A program made the position numbers and the translations under genes. The notes under the pieces are model-generated. The model made no database searches. It worked only from the letters and a program-made list of their open reading frames with translations, and was not told where the DNA came from. From NCBI RefSeq assembly GCF_003171515.1, contig NC_089390.1, positions 9,118,274 through 9,182,273 of the forward strand: DNA of 64,000 nucleotides, given 5' to 3'. This document shows positions 1 through 12,983 of the stretch, piece after piece. Positions within the stretch are counted from its first letter, which is position 1; each line of letters begins with the position of its first letter. The stretch comes from Pyrenophora tritici-repentis (lineage: Eukaryota > Ascomycota > Dothideomycetes > Pleosporales > Pleosporaceae).

Positions 1-74
1 ACAAGCGAGTCTCTAGAAACAAGGAAAAGTTGGACTAGGAAAAAGGTGCTAGGTTGCAGGAATAGGGACGAGGA

Positions 75-3000
75 CTATGTTCCAGGACCGGCCGATTTGG
101 AGTTGTTATCGGAGTGGCCTGAGAATGGTCCAACGTTGAAGTTGGGTGTCGTCTCCGTGTTTTGGCTAGGAGGACCACGGTAGTCGGCATCGTGCGTCAG
201 GATAGGATCTATCGACTTTGTGTCTGGATGTACACTGATGCCATCCTGTGATTCAAGGTCTTGCTTAGTCGCGTTGCGACTAAACTTGATAGAATCATTG
301 TCGTTGTTACTGCGATCGATGGGAGACCAACCAGCGACACTGCCGGCAACGATACCAGCCATGACGGTTGCCGGACCAAAGGCGGAGTTGGAGCGAGACC
401 TAGTGCGGCGACGGCTGTTAGGTGTAGGAGGCGCTTGAGAGCCGTCATCCGCCTGTCCGTTGTTGGGAGTGCCAGGTAGCGAATGGCTGGATCGTGATCT
501 GGTGAAGATTTCTCTGGGATGCTGGACCTTGAACTTGATGGCGCTGAGACGTCCACCACGAACTTTTCGGAGAAAAGCGAGCTCATCGCGAATCTCCAAC
601 AAGCCTTGGTTCCAGTAGTAGTCGTCATCGGAGACAACAACCTCGGGGGTTCTCTTGCGATGGAAGAACTCGGGGATGCACTTATGGATGAGTTCATCGG
701 GAATCAGTCGTACTATGACACCGACAGGCAGAGACAAGAAACCAAGGACTATTGAGTAACCCCATTGAGCACCGTTGAGTCTTACGACCTTGAACGCAAC
801 GCCACCGACGAAGATGATCATGGTCTGACCACCAATCATGATAGCCAGAATGATAATGAAGAACCAGTTGTGCGTGATACCCTCAAAGACGTTGAAGCGG
901 TTGTCTAGTCGGCGGTTGTTCAGAGCGTTGAAGATCTGCATCCACACGAAGGTGTTGAAGACCAAAGCTCTCAGTTGGTCCCGCTCACGTTCCGTCTCGT
1001 AACTAAGGATGGATTCGCCAGCGAAGTAGAGGATAAAAGTGACAACCAGTTGATAGATTGCCTGACCGATAATCATCTTCCACATCGTCAACGTGATCAA
1101 CGGTGCGGACTTCGGGTCGGGCTTTCGGTCGAGCAAAGTGCGCGTAGGTGGGTCAGTAGCAAGGGCCAAAGCGGCAAAGGTATCCATAATGAGGTTGACC
1201 CAAAGCAGTTGAACAGCGGTCAGAACAGAGCTCTGTTCGTCGTCGGAGACCGCAGAGACAAAGGTAAGCAATACAGCAGTGATGTTGACGGTGATCTGGA
1301 ACTGGAGGAACTTCTTCACAGCGTCGTTGACAGCACGTCCCCAGAGAAGCGCCTTCACAATGGAAGCGAAGTTGTCGTCCATGAGGATGATGGCTGAGGC
1401 TTCCTTTGCGACTTCGGTACCGGCTATACCCATGGAGAAACCCACATCCGCAGTCTTGAGCGCTGGCGCATCGTTGGTTCCATCACCAGTGACTGCCACA
1501 GTCTCGCCAAGCTCTTTGAGGCGCTTGACAAGCCTACGCTTATCTTCTGGGCTGGAACGGGCAAGAACGCAGAGCTTGGGAATGACAGCATCCATGTCTC
1601 GTTTTGACAGTTTGCGGAACGTAGGTCCTTCCATGACAACACCACCAGGTACAAGAATACCACAGTCTTCGGCGATAGCTTTGGCAGTAAGAACATTGTC
1701 ACCAGTGACCATGCGCACATATACACCGGCGTGCTGACAGTCCTTAACGGCTTCACGCACGCTCGGTCGCAACGGGTCTTGGATACCAACGATAGCCAGG
1801 AAGGTCATCTTCTTAGAAACATCCGCAAAGACAGCTTGACTCGGATCATCCTCGTTCTTAGAAGATTCGGCAGGTGGCCAGCTCTCGAAATCGCGGTAAA
1901 TCAGGCCAATGGTCCTCAAAGAGCGAGATGCGTAGGTAGTGATGATCTGTTCAAGCGTTTCGCGGTTATCGGCTGTGAGAGGTGCCTCTAGAAGCTCCTT
2001 GTTCGCGTCCGTGACGATCTTGTCGCACATGTCCAACAGAATTTCAGAAGCACCCTTGACATACATTCGGTACTGGCCATTGTTGAGTTTTACGACACTT
2101 CCTGAGCACTTGATTGCAGAGTCGAAAGGAATCACTTGGGCGACGTTGGCGTTGGAGCGCTCCTGAGAGACGTTGCCCATGCCCAAGTAATCGCGTGCGA
2201 AACCGAGCAGAGCAGTCTCAGTCTTTGAGCCAATGAAAGGGTCGGGTCCACCCACTTGACCTTCGAAAGCAGTCGTGTTCTGGATGATGGATTGCAAAAG
2301 AAGATCCTTGACCTCCTGGCTGATAGTGGAAACGAATTCAGTTGCGGAGACATCGTTGGGGCTGTCAACAGGAGATTCCACTATATCTTTGCCTTTGGTA
2401 CCGTCGTCAACCGGTGCGGATGCCTTTAGCTTGTGATCACCGAAGCGAAGAGCGGTTCCGAGAGTACCAGCAACAACCGTCATCTTGTTTTGCGTCAAAG
2501 TACCAGTCTTGTCGGAGCAAATGGTGGTTGCGTTTCCCATGGTTTCACAAGAACGGAGCAGGCGAACCAAGTTATTGTCCTTCAACATGCGGGTAGTAGC
2601 AAAAGCCAAGGCAAGTGTCACAGCCAGTGGCAGACCCTCAGGCACAGCAACGACAATAACGGTGATTGCGACGATGAGGATGTTGAGGAAATTCTGGGCC
2701 TTTGCGGCAGGCGGTTCGTCAGATCCCTTTAGTTTGACGAGGAACTCGATGAAGAGTACGACGAAAAGCAACAAGGCAGCTGCTCCACCAAGCTTGGCAA
2801 TGTAGGTGGCGAGAACGTTGAGTTTGTTCTGAAGAGGTGTTACTTCGCTCTCCTCGCGAAGAGACATCATCGTCTTGCCGTAGCTCGAGTGAACACCAGT
2901 AGCAGTGACCATGAATGACCCGACACCCTCAGAGACCTTGGCACCGGAGAGAATGAAGGGATCGACCTTTTTGAGATTGTCATGTCGCTCAATCGCCTTG

Positions 3001-4313
3001 AAAGCTTCGTCTCCGGATGTCTTCTTGAGCAGGTCAGATTCGCCGGTAGCCGAAGACTCGTCGCATTTGATTCCATGGCCTTGGACAAGGATACCATCCA
3101 CAGGAATCATGTCACCGGGTTCCAGCATGACGATGTCGCCGACAAAAATGTCGTAGACGGAGACTTCGCGAGTTGTGCCGGATCGTATGACTTTGATAGT
3201 GCGGTCCTCCTTCTTGCGGTTCAGCTTGACGAATTGTCGTTCCTTCTGCCAATCATTGGCAGCACCCACAACTACAACGATGACAATAGCGACAATGATA
3301 GCTACACCCTCGATCCATTCGACCTTTGGTTCACCAGGCTCGTGTTTAACACCAAAAGTCTGGTAGAGACCTAGAGCTAGCGAGATGACGGCGGCGATGG
3401 TTAGTAGAATAAGGACCTTGTCGTTGTAGGCCATCCATGCTAGCTGAAAGATGTTCTTGGGTTTCCGGGCAGGAAGTCTGTTGTCGCTGTAGACGCGCTT
3501 ACGATCGGCGAAAGCGTTCTCTTTAGGAGCAGCGGGCGCGTTCTCGGTGTGAGCAGCGTGCTGCGAAGACTTTTGCGGTGATTCAGTCGTAGTCTGGGTA
3601 GTAGCCTCCTCGAAAGTCACTGTGCCGTCAAGGTGCTGCTCGTCGATACTTAAGCCAGCCTTTCGGTCAGTTCGAAGGCCCTTTTCCAACCCGTCGAGAC
3701 CGCCAAGAGCATGAAAGGCTGATAACTAGAATATTACTTAGTATGCGTCAAGTGTTACTGATGCGCAGAGACTCACGCTCTTGGGATTGTAGAGCTTGCC
3801 AAGCTGACCGGGAGAAAAGGCAAACTTGTTGTTCTCAACCTCAAAGTCTGCTTCGGTGCCTGGATCGGGCTTTAGAGCTTCTTTGTCATTCATAATTTCA
3901 GTTGGCCCCAGTTCGCCCTTCAGTGTCTCCCCCTGCGAGGACGCGACATATGTGCCGGTGCTATTGGATTCGCCGTTGTCGGTCGCAGAGTCCATGGAAT
4001 TGCCTCGAGAGCGAGCACCCGGGACGTTGAGTAGGCCGTTGTTCCATCCCGTGACTGGCGAGCTGATATTATGCGGGCTCGTTGGCCTACTGCTGTCGAA
4101 AGAATGGGTGTTGTGCAGCTCTTGGGCAGGCTGTCTAGCCTGTGTTGGCGAGATATTATCGGTATTAGCGTTTGTGGATGGTCTATGGTTGTCGGGGATA
4201 TCGCCAAGGGCTACTGAATCACCCATGGTAGGGTCGTTTGTTGCAGACGTGTCGATGGTGATGGTGGGTGCCCGTGGCCTTGAAGGACCGCTGTTCGCGT
4301 CTCCGGTCGCCAT
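75..4313 (-). CDS. PMC1: Vacuolar P-type Ca2+-ATPase (PMC1 type)
   Basis: Two exons, 4313-3777 and 3725-75, joined over a 51-nt GT-AG intron, give about 1395 residues. P2B-type ATPases of this family pump Ca2+ into the vacuole. The exon junction reads through the conserved stretch around LGGLDGLEKGLRTD. Visible motifs are the PEGLPLAVTLALAF membrane segment, the phosphorylation loop SDKTGTLTQNKM (acceptor Asp near residue 584), the hinge TGDGTNDAPALK, and a set of C-terminal membrane helices after DNFASIVKALLWGRAVND. The first exon is a Ser/Thr/Asn-rich cytosolic extension of about 180 residues, as in filamentous fungi. The tail after the last helix is long (roughly 170 residues) and rich in Arg, Ser and Pro. 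The start is the first in-frame ATG of the upstream exon; the large downstream exon has no suitable ATG of its own at its 5' end. Confidence 0.95.
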
Positions 4314-7300
4314 ATTCGTAGCCTGGAGGCCTCAACGCTATGGTGGAAGGCCTGAAGTAGGCTGTGCAAACAAGTAGGCGATGGATGTCAGCGTAGGAAT
4401 AGTCAGGCGTACAGTTCCGGTGAGATGGCTGATTATGAGTAGAGCACTACTGCATGCGGAAGTACATGCAAGTTATAAAGGTCGATGTTGGGAGGCGGAT
4501 CAAGCCAGGGCAGTGCTTGTTCGGGATCCGTATATTGAGCGCGCGTTATAGTGAGTGTAAGGGAAGGGGCCAGCGAGCGACTACCTGCGATGTGGTCTGG
4601 TACAACCCACTCTTGTTAGCACCTTTCCCAGATTCCCTCGCGTTTGCAAGGCTGCGCAGGCTGCGTGTTCCCTCAGCCACGACGGCGACGCGAGCTAGAG
4701 AAGCGCGTGGTGGTGATCCACGGCCAGAGCGATGATGCTTACTGGGAAAGTCGCGTATGCAAACACGGCAATTGAGCAGGTGGGTGAATCAAGCAAGCTG
4801 AAGAGCGGAACAAGGCTAGGTTGAGGGAGGCAGTGTACCGGCGCTGCACATGCTCATTCGCCGTCGACGTGTGGCGGTGGTAGAGTGGCTACCTTGGGAC
4901 ACAAAACAGTCTATTAGGTGGCGATACAGAGGCAATGGTACCTAAGCGTCTGGTCGGAGAGAGTGAACGCCAGCAGCTGGAGATTGCCGACCGAGGACAT
5001 ATACACCAAAATGCCCTCGCCTGGGCGGACACGGCTTGTTGTTCACCTCCCAAGATCTTGGGCAAGACGCTTCGACTGCACAGCCTACCTGCTAGCCGGA
5101 AGCGGACTAGCCGGCCGGGCACAAATTCCCACCTAGCGGGAGCGTCACCAACCTAGTCTCCGTTTCAGCACTCGACTGTGAACAAATCCGTCTGGGGCCA
5201 AGTCCGCCTCTGCATGCTCCCTGCAACTCCCCTGCAACCGCGCCTGCAGCAGTCAAGAGAGAGGACAGAGCTGGCCAGCTACGTGGTCGCGCCAGCAACA
5301 CTTAACCCCCACACCACTCACATATCTCTCCAAACGGCTCGTCTCCCGTTTGGCCATTAGATGAGGCCAAGCTGCGCCAGGTCAGAGCGCTATATCACCA
5401 AGCAATGCATCGAGGCGGGTATTGACGACCATTATTTGTCTGCCCTCTGCCCCTATATCCTTGGCCGATACAAAGATTTTTGCTGGTAGCGCAACAATGA
5501 CATGCCTCCGTAACATCAACTGTCTTCACTTTCCACCTCGTGGTTCTTATAGGTTTGGAAAATACCGCAACCGCCTCCTGTCTACACAGCCTCGAGCGGT
5601 GCCGCTGGGCGGTGGAGGGCCTCCACTTGTTGTCCGTCTTGTTGGCTCGCGCGCCTCTCTGCGTCCCTATTCCGCCATGCTTGCTTATAGTCAGAGATGA
5701 ACTTCATCTGTCATGAAGCAGCAGGGACATGCTACCCTGCAGCATCATGTACATCAATTACTCCTCAGCACCGATAGCTCATCTCGCCAGGATGGTGTGA
5801 TCCGACTCCCTACTCGTACCTGAAGATCAAAGGCACGAATGGATAAAGCCCGGCCTCAATTTCGGGGAAACCAGGAGCCGCAAAAGGCTTGGCCATTTCT
5901 CCCGCAGTTGAACCTGGTCTTGATAGCGCACATGTGCGTCAGCGGCGTCTTGTTTCTTGCTTCTCATGGGCTTGGGTCGCTGGGCGCGTTGCGCCTGTCG
6001 TAGCTTTGATGGCGCCTCTGCAACTCCAACCATTTACACTTCTCGCAGACGCCTCAACCACGTAGTAACATGTCCTATGTCAGCACAAACTCTACTTTTT
6101 CCCTTCTCAGACTCTGCATTCGTTGAGACGTGCAGCGATTAAGATTTCATACAAGCTTCAAATACCCAAGCTGCGGTTGTCAGAAGCTTACAGAACACAA
6201 GATCTTGATGCGCTTCATCGGCCGCTTCATCGGCCCTTGGCGCAATCACATGGCGAACCACAGAGTTCATAGCAACCTGGAACTTTTTGGCTTTCTTCTG
6301 TCTAGTGTTGCAGCAGTGCTTTTTGCGCGTGCGAATCTCTCACTCTCATCTCCCGTCTCCATCGGCGTGGCGAGAAAAAGCCCCCAGTCCGTACTGGTCG
6401 CCCTCTCCCCAGCATTAACGATAGGCAATGCATACCCCGCTCTGTCAAATTAGTCTATTCCAAGACGCTTGCAGATAGTGAAGGGTAACTTTCCTTGCTG
6501 ACCTGCATCGCGATGTCTGCAATCTGGGAAACCGCTGCCTACCAGTGCGCCTACTAAGCGCTGCAGAGACACATTGCAGCCAATTAATATGTGCCTCCAA
6601 CACCGCAGATCTTCTGCACGTGATTTTTCCAGAGACACAATTAGCACAAACTTAACATGTGCGCTCTCCGCCGGTTCTAAGAATGTCGCACAAGAAGGTC
6701 ACAAGGTGTTTGTAAGCTGGATGACAAGTGACACTGCATCTTGTACGTCCGGATGGCTTCGACATGTGCGCCTTTGGACTTTTCAGGTAAACCGTATACA
6801 TTGGATTTGTATTTGGAGAGTATAAGTTTGTATTTTATTACCTGCTATTTATATTGCTTGGTATCAACAGGTCTTCACCTTTTTTGGGGGTTACAACCAA
6901 CTCTGATCCTGCATTCTATTTCAGCACTTCTGCAAGGGTAATATCATTGTGACTCTTTTGGCCCCCATTGCTGCCGCTACGAAACAGTGGTACCTGCATT
7001 GGCCTCGGATCCTCCCGCTTGACCCATATACGGACCTCAAATCTACGTCTCAGTTCAGCCCTTGCAGAGGATATCAGCATACTTGCGGCTGAGCAAGAAT
7101 AGCAGCACCTTTGTCCGAGGTACCCCCTGTCCTAAATTAGATATCGACCAACTTTTGCCAGTTTCGTGGCTTATCTCGTAGAATGATGTCCGATCAATTG
7201 GAGTTATCTGCGAATGGCTGGGCAGCGATCCCACGAAGTTTCTCAAAGAGTCGTGGTAGTCTGGACAAGAAAAAGCAGGCCCACTTGTCCGTTGAGGACG

Positions 7301-7614
7301 TGAAACTTCCCGAATCAGATATTGGGAAGAAAACATACGCCTTTGCAAAAGAGCAACTGTCAGAGAAGACGTGACGTTCAACCGGAGTGTGCGCGTAGTA
7401 TAGTTTGGTAAGCCAAGGATGTCAATTCAAGATCAAAACACCAAGTAGCAGTATATACGACCATCTGACCACTCCATACGAGTCAGCTTCCAATGCTCAC
7501 TGCTGAATATCTAGGATACACAATCGTATACACCCATTTCCCCCACCAATCACCTACTATCGCACATGCTCCCTCTGATCTCGGCACCACAGCGGAGAAC
7601 AGCATGGAACCAGC
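4314..7614. other. Gene-free stretch upstream of PMC1
   Basis: About 3.3 kb with no reading frame that looks coding on either strand. The open frames present are short (60-108 codons), of low-complexity or Arg-rich composition, and have no recognisable motif. I see no transposon ends or long repeats. It probably holds the PMC1 promoter and 5' UTR on the left. Confidence 0.5.
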
Positions 7615-8073
7615 ATGTCTTTCGAAAATCCCAGCGCCTCAAAAGATCTAGCCCAAGCCGGCAGCGAGGCAATTACCCGCCCCATCAACCTTGGTGAAAC
7701 AGACACGCTAACAAATCTTGCCACGTTAACCCAGCTTAGTAGAGTATCCGGTAAGTACACAAGTCTCGGTCGCATTTGGAGTACGTACGTATCTTCAGTG
7801 GAGTCATCGGCATCAGCACACCCACGAACACCGACGACACACCACCATCCTTATTACATCGATCGGCACATCCCTGCGACCCTCCGCGTTATTCTGCCTC
7901 GCAGTACGCCTTTTGTTTTACGATATCGGGCCTTATTGGACCCTTGCATTTGCTGCACTTTGGATGTACGGGTAATGCAGGGAAACGCTTCTTTTGTGGG
8001 TAGGGCCATTCGTACCGACGGAGTAACAAACCTTCCATCACATGCTCCACCCAAAACGAGGATAAGCATGTAA
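7615..8073 (+). CDS. Doubtful small ORF, possible spliced gene
   Basis: An ATG-initiated frame of 152 codons. Its first 45 codons (starting MSFENPSASKDLAQ) look like protein-coding sequence. They are followed by a good donor at 7751 (GTAAGT) and an acceptor 48 nt later, after which the same frame stays open to 8073 but becomes His/Pro/Arg-rich. A different acceptor near 7902 would join the first part to a short hydrophobic segment (RLLFYDIGPYWTLAF) in another frame. I do not recognise the product and cannot decide the exon structure. It could be a small membrane protein, a decayed gene or chance. Confidence 0.22.
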   Translation: MSFENPSASKDLAQAGSEAITRPINLGETDTLTNLATLTQLSRVSGKYTSLGRIWSTYVSSVESSASAHPRTPTTHHHPYYIDRHIPATLRVILPRSTPFVLRYRALLDPCICCTLDVRVMQGNASFVGRAIRTDGVTNLPSHAPPKTRISM

Positions 8074-9437
8074 CGTCATCCTCCAAACTCTCCAACCCGA
8101 ACCCTCCATCAAGCCCAAGATCACAGCCCAAACCCAAAACGCATATTGCAACTACCGGCATCGCAAACTTTCCAACACCCGTAACGGCGACAAACGTCCG
8201 AGATAAATCCCCATACATGACATGTTCCAGCCGCCGCTGCCGTCGCCGCCCGTTTTCCAAGTTTTATCCACACATAAAACTTGAAATAATCTAGGCACTT
8301 ATCTCACACTGTCCTGGTAAGATTCTAGCCCTACTAGGCAAAAAGAGTCGGGTACTGTGGTACTACCACCTGCCTACCTACCTACCGGCGGGGATTCATC
8401 CGCCCACATGGCACCAGCCCGAAACCGGCTAACTGTTCGCCCGAAAACGTACTACACAGCCCACCACGCGAACGTTCTCGCCTCCGGCCAGAATGCGAAA
8501 ATCATCTTGCTTACGAGGGGAAATGTCATGGAACCTGGAAAAAACATCATCACGAGATGAGATGGGATGGCCTGTTTTCGCAACGGTGATGCGAGGGGAT
8601 CGCCACCCGGAAAAGGCCCTGATCAACCGATGCGAGCCGGCTTGGTAAGTCGTCTTGGCTTTGAGGCTGTGTAGACGTGCGATTTGCTGGGTTTAGTAGG
8701 GGGATGTTGTAACAGGGTTGTAATACTTTTGTCTGGATGAAAGGATGGATGGCGGGATAGACGTATGCATTACCGCAAGTAACGCTAGACTAACTACCTA
8801 GCTGAGCCCACACATCATCTGGTCGCACTAGTATCAGCCCACTTGTCATGTGTATACATACAGTTGGGCTAGATCCCATCACGTGGCGAGTGAAGTTTTG
8901 ACTAATAGGAACGTCATTACTACACACGCGCGCAAGCAGTGGTCTAGTGGTTTCGCGGACGGGATTACGTTTGCGATGCAGCGCAAGCTTTGGTGTCACG
9001 ATACTACTCACGGGTCTGTGAAAGATGTACGTGGGATGCTTGAACATGAATCATAGTATACATGTGGGAGTAGGGACGGAAGTCTACGTTTCAGATCTTG
9101 CAGTAGACGTTGTAATGCCGAAGTATCTCGGCAGTTAGATTTTCCATCTCCCTTGTGAATGAAACATCATCTTAACTCTGCCTTGCGACAGGAAACATTT
9201 ATGCCTTATCAGATACCCTTACCCCCGAGCACCCACAGCTATGCAAATGTGTAGATCTGCCTTGCGACTCAACATCAGATCTGTGACATACTGTAAAGTC
9301 TTGCGCTCGAAGCGCAGTATACCGCTTCCACTCTTCCCGCCCTAGACTCTCTTATTCTTCTTCTTTCTACACAGCCTCACGGCTTTGTTCCACGCTCCAC
9401 ATCACCCGCCCAACCACCGTCTTGCATGGAAAAAACA
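8074..9437. other. Intergenic, no gene seen
   Basis: About 1.4 kb between the doubtful ORF and the 3' end of the MFS transporter gene. Only short non-conserved frames are present. A short CCTA-repeat lies near 8370-8387. Confidence 0.5.
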
Positions 9438-11870
9438 CTACTCCTCATCATCATTGCCCTCCTCCTCGCTTACCCCCTTCTTCTTCAGATGCGGTAGGTC
9501 AATAGTGAAAACTAGTACGTTTACGACAACGAACATAATAATAGCGGAGATGAAAACGAGGCGTAGACTTTGGCTGTAGGCTTGGATAACTGGGTGGGGG
9601 TGTTAGTGTTGGGGGCTGTGTAAGGGGGTGGCGATTCTGGGAGAGGCGAATGCCGTAGATAGGGGAGGTGTATGTATGTACCTTGGCTTTGGTGTTTGGG
9701 GTCGAGGTCGATGATGCTGTGGACGGATTTTCGGACGCGGTGGGTTATCTAGGGTGAGTGGTTAGATGGGGGGTCCTTTTTTGGAAGTGTAGGTAGGTTT
9801 TAGGGGCGAGTGCTGGGGGAAGAAGGGGGGCGTCAGTCGGGATGTAGGTGAGTATCCGGAAGATATAGAGTAGGCTCGGAAGTTTGGCGAGATAAGTTGT
9901 TGCATGCACCCGTGACTCGAAGTTCGGGTTGTGAAGTCTAGCGTGTTGTACTCCATGGAAATCCTTCCGTCTTGGAGTGTGTTGAAATAAAGCAGTCTTG
10001 CGAGTAGATTGCTGGTGATGTTGTGAGATCCACGTACCTTAGCTTTGTTGTGGCCTGTGACCAACTTTTCTAGATTCATCTTCAATGCATTTTGGAGAAT
10101 CAAGCTGCTTATAGAGACACCCATGACGATTCCCAGACTACGCCAAAGAATGAGTGTGCTAGACATGACGGCCTGGTCTTCTTGGGTGCTTGTTGCAAGC
10201 ACCGCGAGACTTGTGGCTGGAAAGCTCAAACCCTGTCTGAATGTTGGATGAAAATGTCAGAAAATTATGTCTGTTACAATTCATGGTAGTTACTCACCCA
10301 ATACTGGAAGGTACCAAGAACACCGTAGCGAGCCACTTGGGTATACCATCCCACATCAGCGACATACATGTAGCCCCCAAAAGCATCGCAAGTGACCCTA
10401 CAACGATAAGCCATTTCATGCGTCCTGTCGCGGTCATAATAAAGCCTGCCGAAACTCCGCAGATAGTCAGAGCCACTGAAGGCCCTGCGAGACGGAAGCC
10501 GGATACTGATGCAGACTCAAGTTCGACAGCCTGGAAGTAGAGCGGTGCGTTGAACAAAATCGTGTTCATGCCAATTTGAGCAAAGAAGTTGTTGAAAACA
10601 AGGTTACCACGCGGCTTGCTGAACAGCATTGGCAGCGGCATCACCGGACGCTCAGCCTTGGACTCCACTTTGATAAGAATACCACAGGTAACCAGAGCTA
10701 CTAGAAGAGAAGTGATGACGACCCAGTGGGTCCATGGATAGATGTTACCGCCAACATTCAGCCCCAGTATCAAGAAAGCCACGGATACTGTCAACAGGAA
10801 TGACCCAGCGACGTCGAAACCCTTCATGGCATCTCTGATGCCTAGTCCCGCCGACTTTGCCAAATTTGGTCCCAGAGTCGAAGGCGTTGTGAAGATCGCG
10901 TTGATCAAGAGCATAATAAGTACGGGTATCTGGATAGCAAATGTCATCCGCCAGCCCAACTTGTCACAGAGAAAGCCACCAAAGGCCGCTCCACAAGCCG
11001 AACCGCCCCCATAGAACAGATTGATGTAAGCTTGGTACGTGCCTCGAACCTCAATGCTCACAAGATCGTTGGTCATGATGTTACCCATTGATAGCACGCC
11101 GGCTGCGCCGATACCACAAAAGGCCCGTGCTGCAATGAAGCTTCCGATACTCTGTGCAAGAGCACACCACGCCGTGGTCGCCGCAAGGAACATTAGACCG
11201 GCAATGTAGAGCGGCCGACGCCCGAAGGTGTCTGATAGACGGCCCATCAGTGGTTGGAGCGATGTTGAGGTAAGCAAAAAAGCCGTTGACAGCCATGACG
11301 CAGAATTTGACGCATGGAAATATGATGTTATGACCGGATGACTTGAAGCCATTAGTGTAGAGTCGAACATGGCTATCTATTGAGATGTTAGTATCAGAAC
11401 GTGTATTCACCGCCGTAAAAAAGATGTCTCATTTGGACATGTGATAGGCATCCATACAGCCATTGCGGTGCCATGTGATGTGAACCCACTCCATACAATC
11501 GCTTCGGCTCGTTCTTCGCCATAAGAGTGTAGATGTATCTTCATAGTCGACTTACAAAGTATCCAAGAACAATACCACCAAATACGCATCTAAATTTCCA
11601 TACTCCGACACCTTCCAGCTTCCCATTCTTTTGGAACCGTACCAACTTTTGCTCATCTTGCGTTGTTGCAGCATCTTCATCGGATAGTATAGATTGTCCA
11701 TTCGAATAGCTCTTGCTCTTGCCTGTTTCGGGGAACTGAGGAGCAGCTCCCTCTCCCTGTTGCGCTACCTCCGCAGCTCTGACCTCATCTGCATTAATCG
11801 AAGAACCATTTTGATCATCTTGCGATGATGCGCGAAGAAGTGGCGTTCGCTCGGATGCAGGTGAAGGCAT
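9438..11870 (-). CDS. MFS transporter, vacuolar Vba/Fnx type
   Basis: Five exons (11870-11556, 11376-10298, 10236-10038, 9748-9682, 9589-9438) sum to 1812 nt, encoding 603 residues. The second exon carries the signature region of the fungal drug:H+ and vacuolar basic amino acid transporters: FDSTLMASSHPVITSYF, then GRLSDTFGRRPLY (motif A) and GIGAAGVLSMGNIMTNDL, with many further hydrophobic helices. Exon 4 carries VRKSVHSIIDLDP and exon 5 a last membrane helix and an acidic tail. The cytosolic N-terminus contains SERTPLL, a match to the [DE]xxxL[LI] vacuolar sorting signal. Introns of 179 and 289 nt are longer than the usual 48-130 nt in this window. The substrate cannot be told from sequence: vacuolar basic amino acids (Vba1, Fnx1) or drugs are the family options. 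It is divergent from the amidotransferase gene, with 259 bp between starts. Confidence 0.88.
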
Positions 11871-12129
11871 AACCAGAACCTATGCGACGCGAAAAACTGC
11901 ACAACAGCTTGAACAGATCAACAACAAACGGACTCGCGCTTCGGACCGACTTATCAAAGATGGGATGAAATGGTGCGAGGTGACGAAAGTCGGAGACGCG
12001 TGCGATGGTCTGGTGGATTTCGCGCTAGTCGCCCCCGAAGTCGCCGCTGTTTTCCGTTATCAAAGATCGGAAACCCCACGTCATTTCGCACGTTGCAACG
12101 ACAGCCTCAACACCAAAAAGTTTACCAAG

Positions 12130-12983
12130 ATGAAGACACCGTTGCGGATAGCCATACTCGAATGCGATACACCTCCCGCCGATGTGGTGGCCAAATACGG
12201 CAGATATGACCGCATCTTCAAGACGTTGCTGGAAACGGCAGCCGAGGGACTGGGCTTATCTCCGACCCAAGACCTTAAACTCAGCGCCTATGATGTGGTT
12301 ACTGCACAAGAATATCCGGACTTGGAGAAGATAGATGCCGTTTTAATCTCCGGTTCCAGTATGTTTTCTTTTCATGGTTGAGTGGGCTTCCAGTATCGGA
12401 GTTGACCGGTGACAGAACACAACTCCTTCGACAACGATCCGTGGATCCTGAAGCTTGTCGACTTCACAGAGAAGCTACTCAAACAAGATCGAATCCGCAT
12501 TATTGGTGTATGTTTCGGTCATCAGATTCTCGGAAGAGCTGCAGGAGCAAAGGTTGGACGTAGCGATGATGGATGGGAGATTGCGGTTATGCCTGTGCAA
12601 CTTACCGCAAAGGGTAAAGAAATCTTCCAGCAAGACACACTCGTACGTCCGCTGTTACACTATTCTGCACCAGCGCGCTAATTCTGTGAAAGTCAATCCA
12701 CCAGATGCACAAAGATGTTGTGTTTGAATATCCTGCCGACGTTGAGAAGCTTGGTGGATCACCACGCTGTCTGGTACAGGGCATGTACAAGAAGGGTAAA
12801 CTCATCTCTGTGCAAGGACACCCAGAGTTCACAGAGCCTATTGTGTCGTATCTAGTCAAGATGAGGGCTGAGCAAGGCATCTTTAACGAGGAACAAGCAA
12901 AGGATGCGTTGGAGCGAGTTGGGAAACCCCATGACGGTGTAGTCATTGCCAAGGCGTTCCTTAGATTTCTGCTAGAGGATTAG
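12130..12983 (+). CDS. Class I glutamine amidotransferase-like protein
   Basis: Three exons (12130-12358, 12416-12642, 12705-12983) give 244 residues, the normal length for stand-alone GATase1 proteins related to yeast YLR126C. The nucleophile elbow GVCFGHQILGR places the cysteine at about residue 109, and VQGHPEF supplies His191 and Glu193 of the triad. The first intron splits a Lys codon, so SGS joins KHNSFDNDPW, a conserved stretch. The family releases ammonia from glutamine or hydrolyses related gamma-glutamyl compounds; many members have no known acceptor. Start chosen at 12130 because the protein then begins directly with the Rossmann strand LRIAILECD. An open frame extends upstream to 11965 but looks like 5' UTR. 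Confidence 0.9.

Noticed and set aside
7889..8260. Minus-strand frame with CSKCKGPIRPDIV, reminiscent of the sirtuin zinc and catalytic region
   Set aside because: No other sirtuin motif (GAGIS, HGN) is nearby, the rest of the frame is unlike the family, and the plus strand frame looks as good. Taken as chance.
9762..10229. 155-codon frame in the MFS gene, apparently longer exon 3
   Set aside because: It is exon 3 read through into intron 3. Splicing at 10038/9748 restores the conserved C-terminal helices.
11965..12129. N-terminal extension of the amidotransferase
   Set aside because: Open frame continues upstream of 12130, but the sequence is unlike the family and the ATG at 12130 gives the standard N-terminus.
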